Assembly (NCBI RefSeq): GCF_036226405.1
Contig: NZ_CP108464.1
Span: forward strand, 7,254,001 to 7,318,000
DNA length: 64,000 nt
From: Streptomyces sp. NBC_01260
Lineage (GTDB): Bacteria; Actinomycetota; Actinomycetes; Streptomycetales; Streptomycetaceae
Direction of reading: 5' to 3'
Shown here: positions 36,074 through 45,958 of the stretch, piece after piece
How positions within the stretch are numbered: position 1 is the first letter of the stretch
How the letters are laid out: every line of letters begins with the position of its first letter
Notes under the pieces: model-generated
Databases searched by the model: none
What the model was told of the DNA's origin: nothing
What the model saw: the letters and a program-made list of their open reading frames with translations, nothing else
Position numbers and translations under genes: made by a program

Positions 36074-37081
36074 TAGGTCCTGTTTCTCGGATCTCCTGAC
36101 CTGCGAGGGGTGTTGGGGCCAGGCTGGGTTCATGGGCCGTGGGGATCTGACGAATGCGGAGTGGGATCGGCTGGAGTCGTTCCTACCTCCTGGTGGTACG
36201 CGTGGAGGTCGGTGGAGCGATCACCGCCGGGTGAACAACGGGGTTCTCTACCGGGTGCGGACCGGCGTGCAGTGGCGGGATCTGCCGGAGCGATTCGGGC
36301 CATGGGAGACGGTCTATAAACGACATCGCCGCTGGTCAGCCGATGGAACCTGGCAGATGCTGCTGTCTCGCATCCAGGTAGCCGAGGACGCCGAGGGCGG
36401 CATCGACTGGGACGTGTCGGTGGACTCGACAGCCGTGCGAGCCCACCAGCACGCCGCCGGTGCGAGGAAAGCGCCCCCGGCCGCCGTCCCTCAAAGGGGG
36501 GCCAAGTGGGGGACGAACCAGGTCGATCCGGTACTGCGGAGACTGACCATCCGCCTGGAGGAGGTGGTCAGGTCGGCGAATGTCTGGGACGTTCCCGCGG
36601 AGGATTCACCACCAAGATCCACCTCGTTGCCGAGGGACGATGCCGGCCCCTCGCCTTCGTCCTGACACCCGGACACTACGGAGACGGACCCCAGCTCGAG
36701 CGGGTGCTGGAACAGGTTCTGGTGCCGCGAGCCGGAGTCGGCCGGCCACGCACCCGGCCCGACCATGTCTTGGCGGACAAGGCCTACACGTCCCGGAAGA
36801 ACCGCCGCTACCTGCGACGACGCGGAATCCGGCACACCATCCCCGAACGTCTCGACCAGCAGAGACACCGCAAGAACCGAGGTTCACGCGGCGGTCGGCC
36901 TACCGGTTTCGACAGCGAGCTCTACAAGAAGCGCAACACCGTCGAACGCACCATCAACCGCCTCAAAGGCTTCCGCGCCGTCGCGACCCGCTACGAGAAA
37001 CGCGCCTACATCTACCTCGGCACCGTCACACTCGCAGCACTCATGATCTGGCTCCGTACATGATCCGAGAAACAGGACCTA
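36074..37081 (+). mobile_element. Complete IS5-family insertion sequence
   Basis: Perfect 20-base inverted repeats lie at 36074-36093 and 37062-37081, starting TAGGTCCTGTTTCTCGGATC, with TA at both ends as a likely target duplication. The element is about 1.0 kb and encodes one transposase in two frames. The sequence flanking it on both sides rejoins into a remnant of another IS. Confidence 0.92.
36132..37063 (+). CDS. IS5-family transposase (programmed -1 frameshift)
   Basis: The first frame begins MGRGDLTNAEWDRLESFLPP and carries the N-terminal domain and the first catalytic Asp in VDSTAVRAHQHAAGA. The second frame carries GRSRGGFTTKIHL, the second Asp in HVLADKAYTSRKN and the catalytic Glu in RNTVERTINRLKGFRAVATRYEKRAY. 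The two frames are linked by a -1 shift near the A3G6 tract at 36493-36501, a common arrangement in IS427-type elements. All three catalytic positions and both ends are intact, so the element may still be active. Confidence 0.9.
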
Positions 37082-37170
37082 GCCGTTTCGAGGGTGTGGG
37101 TACTCGACCCTGGACGATGAGCTCTGGGTGCTGATCGAACCGTTGCCCCCACCGTTGCGCCTCGCCTGCG
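37082..37170 (+). mobile_element. Remnant of an IS related to the element at 38424 (right part)
   Basis: Joined to the left part across the inserted IS, this sequence aligns with the transposase start of the element at 38424. Translated, it reads STLDDELWVLIEPL in a shifted frame, matching VSTRPWIVDDDLWALIEPL. It is cut off before the rest of the gene. Confidence 0.7.
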
Positions 37171-37287
37171 GCTTGGGTGGGCAGCTACCTCAAGTGCGCC
37201 TCCGCAGCGAGCACTTCACCCTCCTTCGTCCCTCCAGCCGTGGTACCACAGAAGGGGTTTGTCAGGTCGAGTGTCGAACGGGGTGAT

Positions 37288-38433
37288 GTGGTGGCTGTGG
37301 GGTATCTGGTGACCGTGGTGTTGGCCGTACTGATCGTGGTGTTCTGTCTGGCTCGCATACGCGGGCCGAAACCGCTCTTCTACTTCAGCTACCGGCTCGG
37401 CCTGGTCTTCAACGAGATTCCGCACGTCGCTCTCTACGCGTTGGTGGCCTCGACGGCACTGGCCTTCTCTGAGGGCGACATCACCACGACCTCCGACTGG
37501 GTGAACGTCGGGGTGGCAGGGGCCGCGGCTGCCGGGCTTGTGGTGGTGACCCTGCGCGGAATGCGGGCGGCGTCCGTGGTGCGTGTCGCCTTGGACGACG
37601 CGCTCGGCGCCGGGACGGGGACGCACCGCCGGCCGCCGCTGGCACGCATCCTGCTCAGGCCCGTCTTTCGCCGCCGCCGTGACGTCAAGCGGGTGAGCAA
37701 CCTCAGCTACGGGGACGCAGGCCGTCGCAACCTCCTCGACGTCTACCACGGCCGCTCACGCCCCGAGGGCGGCTCCGTAATGATCCACTTCCATGGTGGC
37801 CACTACGACCAGGGTCGGAAGAGCACTCAGTCGCTGCCCCTGCTCTACCGGCTCGCCAGCCAGGGCTGGGTCTGCATCAGCGCCAATTACCGGCTGCGCC
37901 CCGACTTCCCGCATCCCGCCCATCTGATCGACGCGAAGAAGGTCATCTCGTGGGCGCGCGAACACGCAGCGGAGTACGGCGCGGCGCCCGCGGCGGCCGT
38001 GTTCGTGGCGGGGAGCTCCGCGGGTGGGCACATGGCGGCTCAGGCAGCACTCACCCCCAATGAACCGGCCTACCAGCCCGGGTTCGAGGAGGCGGACACC
38101 TCCGTGACCGCCGCCGTCGTGCTCAACGGTTTTCTCGCGGAGTACTTCGACGGCGACCCAGCGACCTCGCCGGTGAACCTCGTCCGGACGGATGCACCAC
38201 CATTCCTCATCGCGCACGGGGACCTGGACGAGCTGGTGGACACGGAGAACCCCAGGGCTCTTGTCACCGCTCTGGGATCGGTCTCCACCTCGCCGGTCGT
38301 GTACGTCGAACTACCGGGTGCCCACCACGCTTTCGACCTCTTCCACTCCTTCCGGTTCGAGGGGCTCATCGGCGGCGTCGAGGACTTCGCCGCGTGGGTG
38401 ACGGCCCGGAAGAACCGGCCTAAGAGCTCGTAA
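37288..38433 (+). CDS. Membrane-anchored alpha/beta hydrolase (HSL-type esterase)
   Basis: The ~381-residue protein has two or three N-terminal membrane helices (YLVTVVLAVLIVVFCLARI, ALYALVASTALAF, VGVAGAAAAGLVVVTL). A hormone-sensitive-lipase-like domain follows. It shows the oxyanion region IHFHGGHYD, the nucleophile Ser in AGSSAGGHMAA, an acidic residue in HGDLDELVD and a His in GAHHAFDLF. The GTG start is approximate. The last codons AGC TCG TAA come from the terminal repeat of the IS at 38424, so that element supplied the stop codon and may have clipped the end. Confidence 0.8.
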   Translation: MVAVGYLVTVVLAVLIVVFCLARIRGPKPLFYFSYRLGLVFNEIPHVALYALVASTALAFSEGDITTTSDWVNVGVAGAAAAGLVVVTLRGMRAASVVRVALDDALGAGTGTHRRPPLARILLRPVFRRRRDVKRVSNLSYGDAGRRNLLDVYHGRSRPEGGSVMIHFHGGHYDQGRKSTQSLPLLYRLASQGWVCISANYRLRPDFPHPAHLIDAKKVISWAREHAAEYGAAPAAAVFVAGSSAGGHMAAQAALTPNEPAYQPGFEEADTSVTAAVVLNGFLAEYFDGDPATSPVNLVRTDAPPFLIAHGDLDELVDTENPRALVTALGSVSTSPVVYVELPGAHHAFDLFHSFRFEGLIGGVEDFAAWVTARKNRPKSS

Positions 38434-39322
38434 CACGATCTTGTTGAAGTGTGCTGGTTGGCCGTGACCGGTGTGAGGATTCGGCCGTTCGTGATGGTGT
38501 GAGTACTCGGCCGTGGATCGTGGACGACGACTTGTGGGCGCTGATCGAGCCGTTGCTGCCGCCTTGGCCGGACCGGTCTCCAGGGCCTCGGCCGGTGTCG
38601 GACCGGCTCTGTCTGCAGGGCATTCTGTTCGTCCTCTACAACGACATAGCCTGGCAACTCCTGCCCCTGGAGCTGGGCTTCGGCTCGGGGCAGACTTGCT
38701 GGCGCCGACTGGACCGGTGGCAGAAGACAGGAGTCTTCGACCGGCTGCACCGGGTCCTGCTCGCCGAGCTGAACGCGGCCGGCGAACTCGACTGGTCGCG
38801 GGCATGCGTGGACGGCTCCCACATCCGCGCGAAAAAGGGGGACCCGACACCGGTCCGTCGCCGGTCGACCGGCGCAAGACCGGCAGCAAACACCACTTGA
38901 TCTGCGACGGCCGCGGCACCCCACTCAAGGGCATCACCACCGCGGCGAACGTCAACGACGTCACCCAGACCCTCGCCCTGGTCGACGGCATCCCGCCCGT
39001 CGCGGGCCGCCCCGGCCGGCCTCGCCGCCGACCAGACGCCCTGCTCGGCGACAAGGGCTACGACTCCAACCCGAACCGGAACGCGCTGCGCGAGCGCCGG
39101 ATCCTGCCTGTCATCTCGCGCAAGGGATCACCCAACATCAAGAGCATCGGCAAGCTCCGCTACGTCGTCGAGCAGACCTTCGCCCTGCTCCACCACTTCA
39201 AACGCCTCGCCGTCCGATGGGAACGACGCACCGAACTCCACGACGCCTTCGTCTCCCTCGCCTGCAGCCTCATCTGCTACCGACGCCTCAAGAAGGCCCA
39301 CTCATGATCGTGTTACGAGCTC
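38424..39322 (+). mobile_element. Second complete IS5-family insertion sequence
   Basis: Perfect 17-base inverted repeats GAGCTCGTAACACGATC lie at 38424-38440 and 39306-39322. The element is ~900 bp. Because GAGCTC is a palindrome, the exact ends and target duplication are uncertain. Its left end overlaps the last codons of the upstream hydrolase. Confidence 0.9.
38499..39307 (+). CDS. IS5-family transposase (programmed -1 frameshift)
   Basis: Frame one starts at GTG and reads VSTRPWIVDDDLWALIEPLL up to the first Asp in ACVDGSHIRAKKG. Frame two continues GPDTGPSPVDRRKTGSKHHL, the second Asp in ALLGDKGYDSNPNR, and RYVVEQTFALLHHFKRLAVRWERR with the catalytic Glu. The A5G5 tract at 38832-38841 is a fitting slippery site for a -1 shift. 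The element seems intact. The remnant at 36016/37082 is a diverged relative in the same orientation. Confidence 0.88.
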
Positions 39323-39384
39323 ATAAGTTTCTGTCGAAGTTGCCCGGTCCGACCGGATCGCTGCGACGATGTGACTGTTCATGA

Positions 39385-39545
39385 CGGGGTGTCCGGTCAA
39401 GAACGGCGAACGAGATGCCCTGTTCCCAGCTGATGCTGGACACCGTGGCCGAGTTGACTGGAGTCGTAGTCGCGAGCAATGCGGTGCACACCCAGTGCGA
39501 GTACGCCGGCTGCCGCCGCTGGTTTACGGTGCAAACGCTCGTGAC
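39385..39545 (+). pseudogene. ISAs1-family transposase remnant
   Basis: The text EMPCSQLMLDTVAELTGVVV continues ASNAVHTQCEYAG, matching the DDE region of ISAs1-family transposases (typically LLD-L--L-G-VVTSDAxHTQ-EHA). A frameshift separates it from KNGER just before. Neither end of the element is present. Confidence 0.6.
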
Positions 39546-39732
39546 GCGCCCCGTCCCCTTGCTCTCTCGGGGCGTACGTGACCACGAAACGGCATCCCAC
39601 GGAAGGTCCGCCCACGGACCTGCTCGCCCGGCGGAACTCGAGCGAAGCCCTCGGTCCCATCGTCCTCATCGAGCTCGCAGGCGTCGAAGTGGAAACACTC
39701 CGGTTCATCGCGGAGCCCCGGTAGCAGCCGCG

Positions 39733-39796
39733 TTCGGCGCCCCTGCCCCAGTGATGTCTCCGGGGCCCGCTGGGCTCTGATCGAACCGGTCTGCAG
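39733..39796 (+). pseudogene. Transposase N-terminal scrap
   Basis: SDVSGARWALIEPV matches the start of IS5-like transposases (typically SDLTDARWALIEPLL). It is cut off within a few codons by the end of the convergent acetyltransferase gene. Confidence 0.55.
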
Positions 39797-40339
39797 TCAC
39801 CACTGCCGGTACACGGTGGCTTTCGTGCCGGTCACCAGGCTCGCCGGTGGAACGTCATCGGCCACCACCGCACCGGCGGCGATCACGGCATCGCGGCCGA
39901 TGCTGACGCCGGGCAGGATCGTGGACCCGGCCCCGATCCACACGTTCTCCGCCACGTCGATGGGCGCGCCGGTGAGGTACAGCCGCCGCTCCTCGGGATC
40001 GACCGGGTGGCCGCCGGTGATGAACGTGACCTTCGGGCCGACCATCACGCGCTCGCCGAGCCGGATGCCGGAGTAGTCCAGGAACGTGCAGTTCTGGTTG
40101 ATGAACACGCGCTCGCCGAGGTCGAGATGGAGGCCGTGGTCCGTGTAGAAGGGCGGATAGATCGTGACTCTCGGCGGCAGTGGCTTGCCGAGGATCTGTT
40201 CGAACAGCTCCGCCTTGCCCGCTTCGTCCTCGAAGGGCAGGACGTTCAGCCGGGAGGTGAGCTCGCTGACCCGCAGAACCCTCTCCGCCATGGCCTGGAA
40301 CTCGGCGCTGTGGATGCGCATGAGGCGGTCGCTGGACAT
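39797..40339 (-). CDS. Sugar O-acetyltransferase, left-handed beta-helix (LacA/Maa type)
   Basis: The 180-residue protein shows hexapeptide repeats (GIRLGERVMVGPKV, VWIGAGSTILPGVSIGRDAVIAAGAVV) with the family signature FINQNCTFLDYSGI. The catalytic His is in TGGHPVD. Such enzymes acetylate sugars or galactosides using acetyl-CoA. It follows the LysR gene by 82 bases on the same strand and may be its target. It is the first intact gene to the right of the decayed island. Confidence 0.9.
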   Translation of the reverse strand: MSSDRLMRIHSAEFQAMAERVLRVSELTSRLNVLPFEDEAGKAELFEQILGKPLPPRVTIYPPFYTDHGLHLDLGERVFINQNCTFLDYSGIRLGERVMVGPKVTFITGGHPVDPEERRLYLTGAPIDVAENVWIGAGSTILPGVSIGRDAVIAAGAVVADDVPPASLVTGTKATVYRQW

Positions 40340-40420
40340 GCCGCGATCCTTTCTGGTGTACGGGTGACCGGACAGGACCCACTGGGTGCTGGTGGCGGCC
40401 GCTGTCAGGAGCCGGTCCAG

Positions 40421-41407
40421 TCACTCCTGGCGGGATCGGGACCTGTGGGCGTTCGCGATATCGCTGTCGCCACGTCGTGTCGCTGTCGCCCAGGACGGGT
40501 GCCAGACCGTCTCCGGGAGCCTTGGCAGGCTTTCGAGATGGGCGATGACTCCGCGGAGCCCCGGATGCGGGTTCGCTCTGGGGAGGATGAGCGAGAGCGG
40601 GTAGGCGAGGGTCGGATTCACGACAGGGATGCGCCGTAGGTCGTGGTCCGCCGGCCAGATGTACCGGTCGCGTGCCCCGACGAGGGTGGCCACGTCCGCG
40701 GAGTCCGCGAGGGTGTCCAGGAGTACCTCGTCTCCGAAGTGCGGGCCGGCCGCGTCGATGCGCAGGCCGAAGTCGGTGGCGAGCTGATCGTAGAACTCCG
40801 CCCATTCGCTCCTTGGCGCGATGCCCGGCACCCAGATCCGGTGCTTGCGCAACTGCGGTGGCGTCAGTTCGCGCGCGGAGGCGAGCGGATGTGCCGGGCC
40901 GACGAGAAGTTCCAGCGGGGAGTCGAACGCGTGGATCATCTGCACGTCGGGCGGCAGTACGGCCGGGTCGGTGACGGTGCGGAACGAGGCGTCGATGTCG
41001 CCCGCTTCCACGGCGGCGACCGCCACGCGCGGGTCGTCGGCCCTGATGGTCACCACGTCGAGACTGACCTCGGGATGCGACCGCCAATAGTCGTGCAGGA
41101 CAGCCGACTGCGCGCTTCGCAGGCCGAGGACGTCGATCCGGAGAGCCCGTGAGCCCGGCCTGACCGCGGTGACGGCGCGCTCGACACTCGCGACGATGCT
41201 CCGTGCGTGGGGGAGGAACGCCTGACCGTCGAGCGTCAGCTCGACCCCTCGGGCGGTACGTGTGAACAGACGCACTTCCAGCGAGCGCTCCAGGGTGGCG
41301 ATCCGTTTGGAGACCGCCTGCTGTGTCACGCCCAGCTCATCGGCCGCATGACGGAACTGTCCGAGCTCGGCCGCCCGGACGAACGATCGCAATGCCTCGG
41401 TGTCCAC
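40421..41407 (-). CDS. LysR-family transcriptional regulator
   Basis: The 328-residue protein has a classic N-terminal winged HTH (MDTEALRSFVRAAELGQFRHA then VTQQAVSKRIATLERSLEVRLF) and a type-2 periplasmic-binding-like effector domain from ~90. The inducer is unknown. It would be expected to act on the acetyltransferase gene just downstream or on an unlinked target, because no divergent gene sits at its own promoter; the nearest plus-strand neighbour is far away. Confidence 0.92.
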   Translation of the reverse strand: MDTEALRSFVRAAELGQFRHAADELGVTQQAVSKRIATLERSLEVRLFTRTARGVELTLDGQAFLPHARSIVASVERAVTAVRPGSRALRIDVLGLRSAQSAVLHDYWRSHPEVSLDVVTIRADDPRVAVAAVEAGDIDASFRTVTDPAVLPPDVQMIHAFDSPLELLVGPAHPLASARELTPPQLRKHRIWVPGIAPRSEWAEFYDQLATDFGLRIDAAGPHFGDEVLLDTLADSADVATLVGARDRYIWPADHDLRRIPVVNPTLAYPLSLILPRANPHPGLRGVIAHLESLPRLPETVWHPSWATATRRGDSDIANAHRSRSRQE

Positions 41408-41662
41408 TGATGCATCCTAGGTTGACCCAACCAATCGTTGTGGCTCGCCGAGGACTGGTTGTCCGAGCGCGCTCCGGCCTCGGGCGGCTGTGGTCGGCCC
41501 GCGCCGTCGGCGCATACCGGCACCGAGCTCTCGCGGGGCGTTCGCGCTGGACGGACCCGGTCCCCGGTGGATCTCGTCAGATGCCCGGCGGGCCAGGGTC
41601 GGACCGGCGGGCCCGGGGACCGCTCCGGGCTGCTGGAGGACCGTGGACGGGACGGCCGACGC

Positions 41663-41701
41663 GACGGGGGCGGGGAGCCCGCCCGGCTCCCCGCCCCCGT
41701 C
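41663..41701 (-). terminator. Terminator of the chitinase gene
   Basis: Arms 41663-41679 and 41685-41701 are perfect 17-base complements (GACGGGGGCGGGGAGCC) around a 5-base loop. They lie 19 bases past the chitinase stop. Confidence 0.9.
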
Positions 41702-41719
41702 ATGCCCGCTGCGGCCAGA

Positions 41720-42994
<1,275 letters not shown>

Positions 42995-43089
42995 CGTTGC
43001 TCCTCGTGGGGGAGGGACTTACCGGTGGACGACCGGCTTTCGGCGCTCGCACAGAGTTGGCATGAACGCGGAAAGTCGGTTCGCAGGGA

Positions 43090-43131
43090 ACCGTAGATGG
43101 ACTAGACCAGTTGGGTCAATGGTTCGGACCA
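43090..43131 (-). promoter_or_regulatory. Chitinase promoter with DasR/chi-type repeats
   Basis: On the minus strand the sequence ACTGGTCTAGTCCATC (43096-43111) is close to the DasR-site consensus ACTGGTCTAGACCACT. A second copy, TGGTCCGAACCA (43120-43131), lies 22 bases away centre to centre. TTGACC between them (43114-43119) and TACGGT (43090-43095), 18 bases apart, make a good promoter. This is the layout of known Streptomyces chi promoters. Confidence 0.85.
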
Positions 43132-43150
43132 ATCCCGCTGACCGGTCGCC

Positions 43151-43312
43151 GGCCGCGGCGCCCTGGTACGAATCGAGCAGCCGGACGACGTACGACCGCT
43201 CGACGTACTGGCTGAGCACGACCACCGGCAGTCCGGCGTACGCCTCCCGCAGGGTGACGGCCGCCCGTAGCCCGTCGTCCCGGTTCGCGGGCGGCATCCG
43301 CGGACGGGACAC
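43151..43312 (-). pseudogene. Response regulator fragment (receiver domain)
   Basis: The text SRPRMPPANRDDGLRAAV, then YAGLPVVVLSQYVERSYVVRLL reproduces the middle of a NarL/LuxR-type receiver domain. It covers the region just after the phospho-accepting Asp and the DRMPP-like loop, and the beta4-alpha4 Q-Y-V-E segment. The N-terminal part with the phosphorylation site and the output HTH are missing or out of frame. It overlaps the chitinase promoter region in part. Confidence 0.65.
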
Positions 43313-43339
43313 CGGGCAACACCGACGAGGTGGTCGGGC

Positions 43340-43632
43340 CAACCCGGTGGGCAGGGCCGCGCTGCCGACCCGGGCCTTCGTCCGCGACAAGGACGGCACG
43401 CTCACGGTCATCGACGCGCTCGGCTCGCGCGACGCCCGCTGGAACAGGCCGGGGCTGGCGGCGCTCGGCGAGGGGACGGCGGGCCTTCTCGGCCTGCGGG
43501 CCGGTGACCAGTACGCGGTGAGGTTCGCCGACGGTGCCACGGCGAAACCGCGCATCGCCCAGGTCCTGCCGGACGACCCGGCCCGGGGTGATTTCGTGCT
43601 GCCCCGCCGGCTGGTGCGCGCACATGACCGAG
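43340..43632 (+). pseudogene. FtsX-like ABC permease fragment
   Basis: An open stretch without start reads VGRAALPTRAFVRDKDGTLT, then ARWNRPGLAALGEGTAGLLG and ADGATAKPRIAQVLPDDPAR, GDFVLPRRLVR, HD. This matches a periplasmic segment of FtsX-type permeases found in streptomycete ABC-transporter/two-component clusters. No membrane helices remain. With the response regulator fragment on the other strand it suggests a deleted transporter/sensor locus. Confidence 0.55.
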
Positions 43633-43919
43633 CCCCGCGCCCGGTCCTGAGTTCCCGCGCGGGGCGCGCGCGGACCGGGACCGGCGGCGTCCTTCCACCG
43701 GCGGCCGTGGCCGAAGTGTTCTGTCACCCAGTGACGGATACCGTCCGATCGGGCATACTCAAGCCGCCACAGCCGCTGACCGGCACCTCTCGTAATCCGG
43801 GAGGGCAACATCGGCTGGGCCGCAGTCTTTTCGGGCCCCGCCCGGAGATCCCCCGGCGGCGCCGCTCACACCCCGCGCGCGCGACCGCCGCAACGCCCGA
43901 CAGGGAGGAGAGCGCCGTC
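43633..43919. other. Upstream region of the acyl-CoA dehydrogenase
   Basis: No gene is seen. GTCAC-CCA-GTGAC at 43723-43735 is a small palindrome, and CATACT near 43754 could be a minus-10 box. Both are weak candidates for the promoter and operator of the downstream gene. Confidence 0.4.
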
Positions 43920-45092
43920 ATGTCCGACCGTGCTCCGCAATCAGTGGAACGCCGTCTGCCCACCGAGGAGTCCAGGCAGCTCATCGCGCTCGTCCGCGAC
44001 ATCGCCCAGCGGGAGATCGCGCCGCGGGCAGCCGAGGAGGAGGACGCCGGCAGGTTCCCGCGCGAAGTCTTCACGCTGCTCTCCGCGTCCGGCCTGCTCG
44101 GGCTGCCGTACGACTCCGATCACGGTGGCGGCGACCAGCCTTACGAGGTGTACCTCCAGGTCCTCGAAGAGCTCGCGGCCGCCCGCCTCACCGTCGGGCT
44201 CGGCGTGAGCGTCCACTCCCTGGCCTGCCACGGGGTCGCCGGCTACGGCACCAAGGAGCAGCAGGCCGAACACCTTCCGTCGATGCTCGCGGGCGGCCTG
44301 CTCGGCGCCTACTGCCTCTCGGAGCCCGCCTCGGGCTCCGACGCCGCCTCGCTGCGGACGAAGGCCGTACGGGACGGGGACGACTGGGTCATCACCGGCA
44401 CCAAGGCGTGGATCACCCACGGCGGCGTCGCCGACTTCTACACCGTGCTGGCCCGTACCGGCGCCGACGGTGCCCGCGGGATCACCGCCTTCCTCGTTCC
44501 CGGGGACGCGGCGGGACTGAGCGCGGCCGTCCCCGAGAAGAAGATGGGGATGAAGGGCTCGCCCACCGCCCAGCTCCACTTCGACGGCGTACGGGTCCCG
44601 GACTCGCGCCGGATCGGCGAGGAGGGGCAGGGCTTCGCGATCGCGCTGTCCGCACTCGACTCCGGCCGGCTGGGCATCGCCGCCTGCGCCATCGGGGTGG
44701 CCCAGGCCGCGCTGGACGAGGCCGTCGCCTACGCCACCGGGCGCAAGCAGTTCGGCCGTCCCATCGCGGACTTCCAGGGGCTGCGGTTCATGCTCGCCGA
44801 CATGGCCACCCAGATCGAGGCGGGCCGGGCGCTCTATCTGGAGGCCGCCAGACTGCGGGACGCGGGCAGCCCGTTCTCGCGGCAGGCGGCCATGGCCAAG
44901 CTGTTCTGCACGGATGCCGCGATGCGGGTCACCACCGACGCCGTACAGGTGCTCGGCGGATACGGCTACACGCTGGACTTCCCCGTCGAACGGTTCATGC
45001 GCGAGGCCAAGGTGCTGCAGATCGTCGAAGGCACCAACCAGATCCAGCGCATGGTCATCGCCCGCCACCTCGCGGGTCCTGAGACGCACTGA
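43920..45092 (+). CDS. Acyl-CoA dehydrogenase
   Basis: A 390-residue flavoenzyme of the acyl-CoA dehydrogenase superfamily. Hallmarks are GAYCLSEPASGSDAASLRTKA and WITHGGVADFYTVLART in the FAD-binding middle domain, RKQFGRPIADFQGLRFMLADM, GGYGYTLDFPVERFMREAK, and the catalytic Glu in LQIVEGTNQIQRMVIARHLAG. It oxidises an acyl-CoA ester, probably short or branched chain. The start follows GGGAGGAGAGC. Its last bases overlap the convergent small gene. Confidence 0.93.
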   Translation: MSDRAPQSVERRLPTEESRQLIALVRDIAQREIAPRAAEEEDAGRFPREVFTLLSASGLLGLPYDSDHGGGDQPYEVYLQVLEELAAARLTVGLGVSVHSLACHGVAGYGTKEQQAEHLPSMLAGGLLGAYCLSEPASGSDAASLRTKAVRDGDDWVITGTKAWITHGGVADFYTVLARTGADGARGITAFLVPGDAAGLSAAVPEKKMGMKGSPTAQLHFDGVRVPDSRRIGEEGQGFAIALSALDSGRLGIAACAIGVAQAALDEAVAYATGRKQFGRPIADFQGLRFMLADMATQIEAGRALYLEAARLRDAGSPFSRQAAMAKLFCTDAAMRVTTDAVQVLGGYGYTLDFPVERFMREAKVLQIVEGTNQIQRMVIARHLAGPETH

Positions 45093-45366
45093 TCCGCAGC
45101 GGCCGGTCCGACCACACGGGCATCGTCATGATCCGGTTCCACTCCTGGTCATGGCGGCCCGGCAGGGTCCTGCCGGTGCCCTCCCAGTGCCGGAGCATCG
45201 CCCGGTAGATGGGCGGATCGGTCGAGTGGGGCACCGAGCGCGGCGCCGCACGGGGCGGCTCGGACTGCGGCGCCGGTGACGATCCGGGCTGCGGAACCGA
45301 TTCTTCGGAGGCCGGAACGGCGAGACGGCGGCGACCGGGGCCGGCCGTGGAGTGCAGCAGGGTCAT
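45055..45366 (-). CDS. Small hypothetical protein
   Basis: A 103-codon frame. The middle reads PPIYRAMLRHWEGTGRTLPG, then RHDQEWNRI, a pattern I associate with uncharacterised small streptomycete proteins (W-x-x-x-G-R-T-L-P-G-R-x-D-x-E-W). The N-terminal third is Pro/Ser/Ala-rich and may not be coding. The ribosome site is weak and the end overlaps the acyl-CoA dehydrogenase gene by 38 bases, which lowers confidence. Confidence 0.45.
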   Translation of the reverse strand: MTLLHSTAGPGRRRLAVPASEESVPQPGSSPAPQSEPPRAAPRSVPHSTDPPIYRAMLRHWEGTGRTLPGRHDQEWNRIMTMPVWSDRPLRISASQDPRGGGR

Positions 45367-45556
45367 GCCAGGCCAACGCCGCAGGACAGGGCCGGGTCAC
45401 TGTCCGGCCGATTCGGGCGCCCGTTCGCCAGGTTCCCCGGGGCGGCACAGGCGCCGGAGCCCCGTTCGCTGCCCGCACCACGCCGGCCGGGCCGTCGTGG
45501 TGCCGCGCAGTTCTGTCGTCAGGCGGTTAGCGGTCCCGCGAAGGCGGCAGGCCGGC

Positions 45557-45958
45557 TCAGGCGGCGTCCCGCCGGAGCTGCTGCGGCATCCGGAACGGGC
45601 GGGAGCCGTCACCCCCGGCGTGCGAGAAGGGCTGCATCCTCCAGTCGAGCCCCTGAGGGAGCGTCAACAGCAGGGCCGTCTCCTGCTCCTGGACGTCGGG
45701 CGACTCATCGGCGGGCCGCGCCTTCGACGCCGGAGCGCCGGTACCGGCGCACACCGTGAGGACGAACGGGTTCCACGGAGTCGGGCACAGGGCGTGCTCC
45801 GGCAGCGTGTCCTCGTCCGCCAGGAGAGCGATCGGCTGTGCGCAGTCCGGGCAGGTGACCCGGTACATCTCAAGTGTGTCGTACACGTCGGGAGCGGTGT
45901 CCTCGAAAGGATCAACGGGCTCCGGATCGGTACGTCCGGTGAGCTTCAGGCTCTGCAT
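45557..45958 (-). CDS. Hypothetical protein with CxxC motif
   Basis: The 133-residue protein starts MQSLKLTGRTDPEPVDPF after GAGGGGGGAA. A long upstream open frame lacks a ribosome site. It contains CPDCAQPIALLADEDTLPEH, a CxxC that may bind metal, and a conserved-looking tail VQEQETALLLTLPQGLDWRM. I do not recognise the family. It resembles small actinobacterial proteins with a zinc-ribbon-like start; this is a guess. Confidence 0.55.
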   Translation of the reverse strand: MQSLKLTGRTDPEPVDPFEDTAPDVYDTLEMYRVTCPDCAQPIALLADEDTLPEHALCPTPWNPFVLTVCAGTGAPASKARPADESPDVQEQETALLLTLPQGLDWRMQPFSHAGGDGSRPFRMPQQLRRDAA

